This document shows, piece after piece, positions 58,050 to 64,000 of a stretch of 64,000 nt of DNA (position 1 is the stretch's first letter; the number at the start of each line of letters is the position of its first letter). The notes beneath the pieces are model-generated. The model was not told the origin of the DNA. It saw only the letters and a list, made by a program, of their open reading frames with translations, and did not search any database. The DNA is from Diphasiastrum complanatum (lineage: Eukaryota > Streptophyta > Lycopodiopsida > Lycopodiales > Lycopodiaceae). Where the stretch lies: the NCBI GenBank assembly GCA_029204225.1, contig CM055108.1, forward strand, positions 26,465,303 to 26,529,302, given 5' to 3'. Position numbers and translations under genes: made by a program.

Positions 58050-59920
58050 CACGGCAACCACACAAGCACCATAGCACCCAACCGCTCAGTCTGCTGCTTA
58101 CTTGAGAAGTTTCTAGCAAACTTCTACAATACAGCACAATACACCAGCTCCATAATGCTTCTTGGCTTCCAAGGGGAGGCTCGAACCAGCTCCATAATGA
58201 AAAAAGACAATATGAAATGAGTCCTTGTCGAAATAAAGTGAAACCGATATTCAGTCATCTGCTACAATGTCCAACGAAGAGCAACCTCCATAAAGAATTG
58301 ACAGTTTTTCTCCACTTCTGCAACCTCAAATCTATTTGTCTTTCCACATGCTGATAAGATTTCCAATGTGCCAATACACAATCAATCTAGGATTTGGAAA
58401 TCCAGATAGAGATTCGGTTCTGAATCTCTTACTCAGAGAGGTCCTCAGGACATAGTACCTCAACCATACCTGCATCTCAAGCTATATTTTACTTCATCTG
58501 CTATCAATGATGGTAGATTTTAGTGTCACCCACCCTGTCTTGTTTTGACAAGGGCATGTCAGAGTAAGTCACATTACTCTATAAAACAACTGAAATATTG
58601 CAACTATCAGGGTACATTATCAATGTTGATGAATGCAAGTTTTGTTCGACAATTGCTATATAGTTCTCACTCTCTGTAACGTTTGTTTATTTCCTTGTTT
58701 CTCTTCACCTATTTTGTGTGACTGATTTTTGCTTGAGGAATAACTATTGCACAAGAGTCTTCTGTAGAGCATCTGACGAACACATTTTCATTCATCTATC
58801 CATTTTCATATTACCTTGTATAGTAGTTTAGAATTTTTGAGAAATATGAGAAGTACATGTCAAATTAGAGTTGATTCCTACATCTCTTTGCCATATTATT
58901 TTTTGAGTCAACTACAGCAAGATCGAAACAAATTTAGTTAAAATTTGTTCAACCTTTAGTCCAGTCGCATGTTCAACGAGTTTCAACTACGTGTTCCACA
59001 CGCCGATCCAATCCTGAGCATGAATAGTTACCAACAACAACATCCCCACCAACAGATTTTTTATTTTTTTTTGGGGGGGAGGGGGGGGGGGGAGAGAGTG
59101 GATCTGCTTGGATCCACTGGAGCAGTTACGCTGCCGACAACATCAACAAGATCGACAGCCAAGGTCACAAGTCAAATATGAAAAAGACAAGGTTAAAGAA
59201 GGCAGATGGGTAACCCGAAGAGACTCAATCAGAAGATGTATTCCAGTCATGATGAAGATCCTTCAGAAAGGGAAATGCAAACATTGGAAAATCAGTCTCC
59301 TTCTTCAGCCAACCTCTTGTCATACTTTTGCACCCATTCTCATGTCTATCGTCCACACCATCTACCGTTGTCACTGCCACCTTTCCTTCCATCTGTTTGT
59401 TTATCATCATTTCACTGTTCTTCTAAGAAATCTCCAGTTTTTTATAGTCTTACCGAAGCAGCTGATAGATCATTTCAAGTGTCTTGCGGAGACCAACTAC
59501 CACCTATATTGGTTGTTCAGCCGAAAAAGACCTACAAAAGCAGGCAAAGCAGCTAGAAGAAATAAAGAGAAAGATCCAAGAAGTTGAGGAGGAAAGGACA
59601 AAAACTTAAGCAACAGATAAGCCAGATCAATCTTGATCAAAAAAGACTCTCTGGAGCAACGATAGTTGGATCCCCTCCTATGAAGCCCAAAGAGATCCAA
59701 AAGTAACGGATCAAAAGAAAGAGCTGCAGAAAAGAAAGATGAAGACAACCATGAACCTACAAAATAAAGCAAGTTCCTCACCCAGCAAGTGGTGGTCAAA
59801 GCTCGACATTGCAAGGGTCCAAGGCTGCAACTGTAAAGCATGCAAGATCAATCATCAATCTTGATGTTGTTCAAGAAGAGGTGAGGCCAAGGCTTGAGGA
59901 AGAGCGAATTCAAGCTACCA
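58050..59920 (+). other. Interior of the TR-GAG-like element without recognisable pol
   Basis: No RT, RNase H, integrase or protease motif was found. A T-run followed by a 24-base G-rich run lies at 59061-59093. A short charged helix-like stretch (QAKQLEEIKRKIQEVEEER) reads at about 59535-59600. Confidence 0.5.
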
Positions 59921-59929
59921 CACCCAAAA

Positions 59930-60225
59930 GATCTACACGAGCAAGATCTGAGCCAAGGAGGCTCACATATGATGAAGAAGGAAGGCAAGTGGAAGGTGAA
60001 CTTCCTATCATGCACTTTTTATATCAGATGAAGAGCCTAAGGATGTCCAAGAAGCTTTTCAATCCAAGAAGTGGGTTGAAGCAATGACTCAAGAATTTGA
60101 AGCCTTGATGTCAAATAACACATGGGAGCTTGTGGATCCACCAAACAACATGCATGTGATTGGATGTAAGTGGGTATTCAGAATCAAGTATAATCATGCT
60201 GGATCTATCAATAAGTATAAGTCGG
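59930..60225 (+). mobile_element. Captured Copia linker/RT start fragment
   Basis: RSTRARSEPRRLTYDEEG (linker) and, after a frameshift near 60025, DEEPKDVQEAFQSKKWVEAM, TQEFEALMSNNTWELVDPP and GCKWVFRIKYNHAGSINKYK, the first part of a Copia RT. It has no LTRs of its own, so it is a fragment carried inside the Gypsy-type element. Confidence 0.85.
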
Positions 60226-60799
60226 TTCCTTCATCCTTTCACCAAGACTTCTTCATGTTTTCTTACTCTTATCAAACCGTCCATCCAAATCTGTTCCTAC
60301 CACCAATTTCTTATGTGTCCATCCCCTTGAGATTGATAATCAAAGTTTGTGCAACCTGTAGATCGAAGGTTCTCCTTGAGACTAAAACTTCAACTGAGAG
60401 AAGAACCATGGAAAATCCCAAATGCGAATGGAGGATACAGACCTCCCAAAAGATAGAATCTGCCAAGAAACCAAAGATGAAACTGTCAATGGCAGATACA
60501 AGTGACAAAACAAAGAGACACATGGAAAGCAATTGAGCATGCAAGTTGTGAAGCTGCTAGAGCTCTCCAATTTTGAGAATGTCAACCAACTGCAACAATA
60601 AGACATTTTGGTTAAATTGTGACAATTCGTGAAAAACAGTTTTTGTGATAAAGACTGGTGACAATAAGCACTTGGTTTTATGTAAGCGAACGAGGATCTA
60701 CGCTTTTCCAAGTGACGATCGAAGATGCCAATACAAAGCGAAGCGACATCGTCCAATATGAGTTGCAGTGGGTCCTGCAACACATTAGGGGTGGGATGA

Positions 60800-61957
60800 C
60801 GTAGGCTGATTCTGACGAATCTCCAAGGTACTCGGACAGAGCAACTCAAGAGCACCTCTCACCTTAGACCGAGGAGGTCTCTGAGAAGACGAGACCAATG
60901 AAGACTGAGAGCCGAGTATGAGAGCCAAGAAATGCTAGCTAGGAATGGCAAGCAAGAACTGTGAAGCCTCGTGGTGAATCCCAGAAGATGGAATAACCAT
61001 GTAGGAACTAGTATTTCTAGGCAAATGTATTAAATGCAAGTAGACCTCTCTTAAAGAAAGTAGAATGAGCCACCTTTTGATGGTGACCTCTAGTGGAGAG
61101 CATTATTCCACTTGTAAATTGTGAAATGTGGAAATTCCACTAGGATGCCACCTAAGGAGCTCTCTTGCTTATTTAAGAGACTCCCTCTTTGAGTAGAGGA
61201 GCTTTTTGTGAACTGTATCTAGTCCATGCTGAAATGAGAAGAGCTTAATGAGTTTGGTGCATCCATTGAGCTTCTTGATCGTGCTTGTCTTTTGAGTGAT
61301 GCATTTATGATCTTGTCCTTCCCTCCTTTTGTGTGTGGTTGTGGACTGTAGAGTGGATTAGATTTGCTGCTTTCGTAGAGTGGATTAGTTTCCTTCCTTG
61401 TTTGTGGATTAATGTAGGAACCAGCATTCAGGTAAACTAAATAGGCTAGATCTGTGGTGTAATTCTTGCATATCTCTTTACAATCCAATTCTTGATGTTC
61501 TTGGGATGTTCAAGAATCAAAAGACCGGTTGGTTTCTTGATTCTTGGACTTCTAACATGCTGTAAATTAGTTTCTTGTTTCTTGGTTTGCCAATTTATGC
61601 AATTGTAGCTCAGTGTTAGTAAAGTCTAGGCTCTGATTCAGTTCGTTTTTAGGAATAGATAGCTGTAGAATCTTCTGAATGTTCATATGGGCTGCACTCT
61701 GATCTATGAATGAGCGTTCTTGGCTTGCATCTCTATTAGAATGTAAGTGCGTTCAAGAGAGTTCGTCCCTGAGTAGTCCTCTGACAGGCAGGACAAAACT
61801 ATACTACAAAGACAATATGTTCCCTTCTGCCTGATCTTGGGTTTAAAACAAGAATGACAATCTCAAAAAGAACCCACCATCTCTGCTAATAGGCAAAAGT
61901 AAGAAAGAATTAATTTTAAAAACCAACAGATCCTCTGGATCAGGGGATCTGCAAACA
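60800..61957 (+). repeat. 3' LTR of the TR-GAG-like element
   Basis: 1158 bp. It starts (C)GTAGGCTGATTCTGACGA, contains about 155 bp missing from the 5' LTR (about 60818-60970), then matches it to the end at GGGGATCTGCAAACA. Confidence 0.86.
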
Positions 61958-61959
61958 CA

Positions 61960-62640
61960 TACACATTTTTTGAACTAAAGAACTTGGGCAGGAGGATACA
62001 TGTATGGGGAAAAGCGTGCATGGCCCTCCTCCCCGTGCATGCATCTAATGGGCCCACAGCCCACTCCAAATTCAAATTACCCTCCTTTCTCCATTGATGC
62101 TCTTTCATCATCCAAATCGATGCCCCTGGCATCCCTCTTGCCATCCATCGGCGGCCTCATTCTTGCCCTCTATTGTTGCATTGCTAAAGAACGTTGTCCA
62201 TGCTGTAATTATGTTTGCTTTCAAGGTATGTTAGAGCCAAAATTTAATGAGTTAAGCTTCTTGAAATGGTCTTTTGTTGAACATTCCAGCACTCCCACAA
62301 AGTGAGAAACTACATGATATTCGTGGTAGATCCTGGAACTGTATGTGCATTTTTAACATGTAAAACACCATGTAAATATATATATAATAGTAAAGAGTGC
62401 CCATCGTCAACGGGCGAGCAGCGACAGTTTAGGAGGAAAGCCGATGGTCGTTGACGAGTGGTCGATGTATGTGTGTCCATATGTACGTGGCCGAAGTACG
62501 ACGGGTGGATGTCTTATTTTGGGTATCAAAAAAGTCTAATTTTGGGAAAAACAATTATGATTTTGGGTAGCAAAAAATTTTGATTTTGGGTTAAGGGCTT
62601 TGGGTATCGAAAAATCCTTCTTTGCCAAGCTCAACGTTGG
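61960..62640. other. No recognisable gene
   Basis: A 101-codon frame at 62000-62305 matches nothing I know. ATTTTGGGTA(T/G)C(A)AAAAA recurs near 62517, 62562 and 62600. Confidence 0.3.
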
Positions 62641-62644
62641 GTCG

Positions 62645-62945
62645 GAAAAATTCAAGTCTTCTGACAAATTCGAGTCCTCCGAGAAATTTGAGTCCTCCGA
62701 GAAATTCAAGTCTTGGAGAAATTCGAGTCTTTTGAGAAATTTGAGTCCTCCAAAAAATTCGAGTCTTGGAAAAATTCAAGTTTTCCAAGAAATTTGTGTC
62801 TCTAAAAAAATTCGAGTGTAAAAATTTGAGTCTTTTGAAAAATTCCAGTCCTCTAAAAAATTTGAGTCTCTGAAAAATTCAAGTCCTCCGATAAATTCAA
62901 GAAAAATTTGGGTCTTCCGAGAAATTCAAGTCTTTGGAGAATTGG
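62645..62945. repeat. 18-bp minisatellite
   Basis: A unit near AAATTCGAGTCCTCCGAG recurs about 16 times with drift (GTCTTGGA, GTCTTTTGA and GTCTCTGA variants). One strand reads as repeated K-F-E-S-S-E. There is no evidence of a real protein. Confidence 0.92.
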
Positions 62946-63095
62946 AAGGTCCAAAAATTGTGAAATGTGCGAAGTCCAAAAATTGCAAGATTTGTGGCCC
63001 AGCCAAGCTGGTGAGTGACATGATGGGTCTGCAGCGAGGATCCTCATGCTACCCGCGTCGGACGATGCTCCTGTGATGGAAAGAGACACGCACAA

Positions 63096-63097
<2 letters not shown>

Positions 63098-63160
<63 letters not shown>
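63098..63160. repeat. (AG)n microsatellite
   Basis: A pure 63-bp AG tract. Confidence 0.97.
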
Positions 63161-63162
<2 letters not shown>

Positions 63163-63270
63163 CCCTGTCTCAAAGCACTCACTCTCAGAGCCAACGATGG
63201 GCTGGTCTCCATAGCCTCACTCATGCTTGGCGTGAACACTGGGTATGAGCGCAAGGCCTCCAAAACGACC

Positions 63271-63372
<102 letters not shown>

Positions 63373-63782
63373 TTTATTAGCTTATATCTGAATGGCCTGC
63401 ACACGATTTCACTTGGGGTAATAAGCATATGAGATACATGAGGTCAAAATGATAGTCTCAGTTGGGTCCATGTAGGCCAATCTTAATACTTGAGTTACAG
63501 ACACAATGACAAGTAGACTCCATCACTGCAAGATCCTCTTCCAAAACAACTGAAGACAACAATAAAGCACCTTGTACGATGGCATGTGTTACCGCCTTCA
63601 TGTGTGCCAAGATAGCATCATCAACATATATGATGAGGGGGACTACATTCCACCCCACATAGAAGCTTAACTTAGTGTGGTGCTTCTATGTAGTGCTCAT
63701 AACTCTTCAACTTCTAATAAAAAAAGTGTGTAACAGCAGGTACTTATTGAAAATGAAGCTGCCAAGGGGAATTCGCTTTACT

Positions 63783-64000
63783 TGTGCCATTTTGTAAGCG
63801 AGCAACGTACTTCAGCTGCATCTTTTCTCTCATCTCCGGTCTTGAATTCCACTAGTTAGCGGTGGTAGTCGCCCTTCATTTTGAGGTAAAAAACTTTCGA
63901 CTCAGCAGATGAGGAAGAGAGGATGAGGTGACCGTCAAGCAACTTGAAGATTCCATCACATATTTTGCTCAACCTTGGCGCGATACTCTCTGATCAGCTT
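63783..64000 (-). pseudogene. 14-3-3 protein gene fragment, broken, running off the window
   Basis: The minus strand from the window edge reads [11 protein letters not shown], then in a shifted frame [35 protein letters not shown], a TAA stop at 63858-63856, LVEFKTGDERKDAAE and, in another frame, LLAYKMAQ. These are consecutive conserved segments of plant 14-3-3 (phosphoserine/threonine-binding adaptor) proteins. The residues that normally link VE and the ICDG segment are missing, with a frameshift at about 63960. The in-frame stop replaces the Tyr in the usual HRYLAEF motif. The N-terminal part lies beyond the window. No clear continuation is seen left of 63780. A pseudogene or retrocopy is most likely. 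Confidence 0.8.

Larger units (their letters stand above)
53922..61957 (+). mobile_element. Complete LTR element, Gypsy-type, gag but no pol (TR-GAG-like)
   Basis: Two LTRs (53922-54919 and 60800-61957) of high similarity bracket an 5.9 kb interior. The left LTR is followed at once by TTTGGTGTCGTTGCCC, a decayed form of the TGGCGCCGTTGCC primer site common in plant Gypsy elements. The right LTR is preceded by a purine tract (AGGGGTGGGA). The interior has a 1 kb minisatellite, a Ty3-type gag (56985-58043), then unassigned sequence and a nested scrap of Copia RT. No RT, integrase or protease of its own was seen. Flanks CATAA and CATAC match at four of five bases and may be the target duplication. 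Confidence 0.85.

Noticed and set aside
62645-62821. K-F-E-S-S-E repeat protein
   Set aside because: Explained by an 18-bp tandem repeat. There is no start context or continuation.
63458-63658. Apparent RT catalytic motif YVDD on the minus strand (VPLIIYVDDAILA)
   Set aside because: Neither flank matches RT: no LG...YLG or other Copia/Gypsy RT blocks follow. It is probably a chance tetrapeptide.

Overview
This is a repeat-dominated nuclear window from a land plant. The evidence is Ty1/Copia and Ty3/Gypsy retrotransposons primed by plant tRNA sites, CACTA (TNP2-type) transposases with GT-AG introns, a plant-specific leucine-rich-repeat receptor kinase and part of a 14-3-3 gene. The very long (TC)n tracts and thick, old transposon layers suggest a large genome, perhaps a fern or lycophyte; the lineage is only an inference.

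Layout. 1-3.1 kb: minus-strand Copia gag-pol with primer-binding site and 5' LTR. 3.1-8.2 kb: two related minus-strand genes resembling plant En/Spm accessory transposases; a 1.4 kb foldback element sits in an intron of the second and the Copia LTR in the last intron of the first. 8.3-11.9 kb: (TC)n tracts and a Copia gag with PBS and LTR. 12-14.8 kb: decayed Ty3/Gypsy pol overlain by an unusual train of quasi-palindromes. 15.4-18.4 kb: Copia fragments in head-to-head orientation. 18.4-24.2 kb: a multi-exon CACTA TNP2 transposase and, upstream on the same strand, a multi-exon SET-domain gene. 25.2-27.3 kb: Copia gag-protease-integrase. 27.5-28.0 kb: seven copies of an 18-bp palindrome at about 57-bp spacing. 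28.5-36.8 kb: more Copia, a small foldback MITE, a non-autonomous LTR element and tandem duplications.

38.4-42.7 kb holds the clearest host gene, an LRR receptor-like kinase of the At1g74360/NILR1 type. Its kinase domain is frameshifted and has altered catalytic motifs. 44.6-51.9 kb is a pile of Copia LTR and gag/RT fragments around a CACTA C-terminal (DUF4216) fragment. 52.5-53.0 kb is compound (GT)n/(CA)n/(TC)n. 53.9-62.0 kb is one complete LTR element with two LTRs, a tRNA-type PBS, a 1 kb minisatellite leader and a gag but no recognisable pol (TR-GAG-like). 62.6-63.4 kb has an 18-bp minisatellite and opposed (AG)n/(CT)n tracts. A broken 14-3-3 gene fragment runs off the right edge.

Only the receptor kinase, the SET-domain gene and the 14-3-3 fragment look host-derived. 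Almost every element carries frameshifts or stops, so most of the window is inactive. All identifications were made by reading translations by eye; no database search was run.
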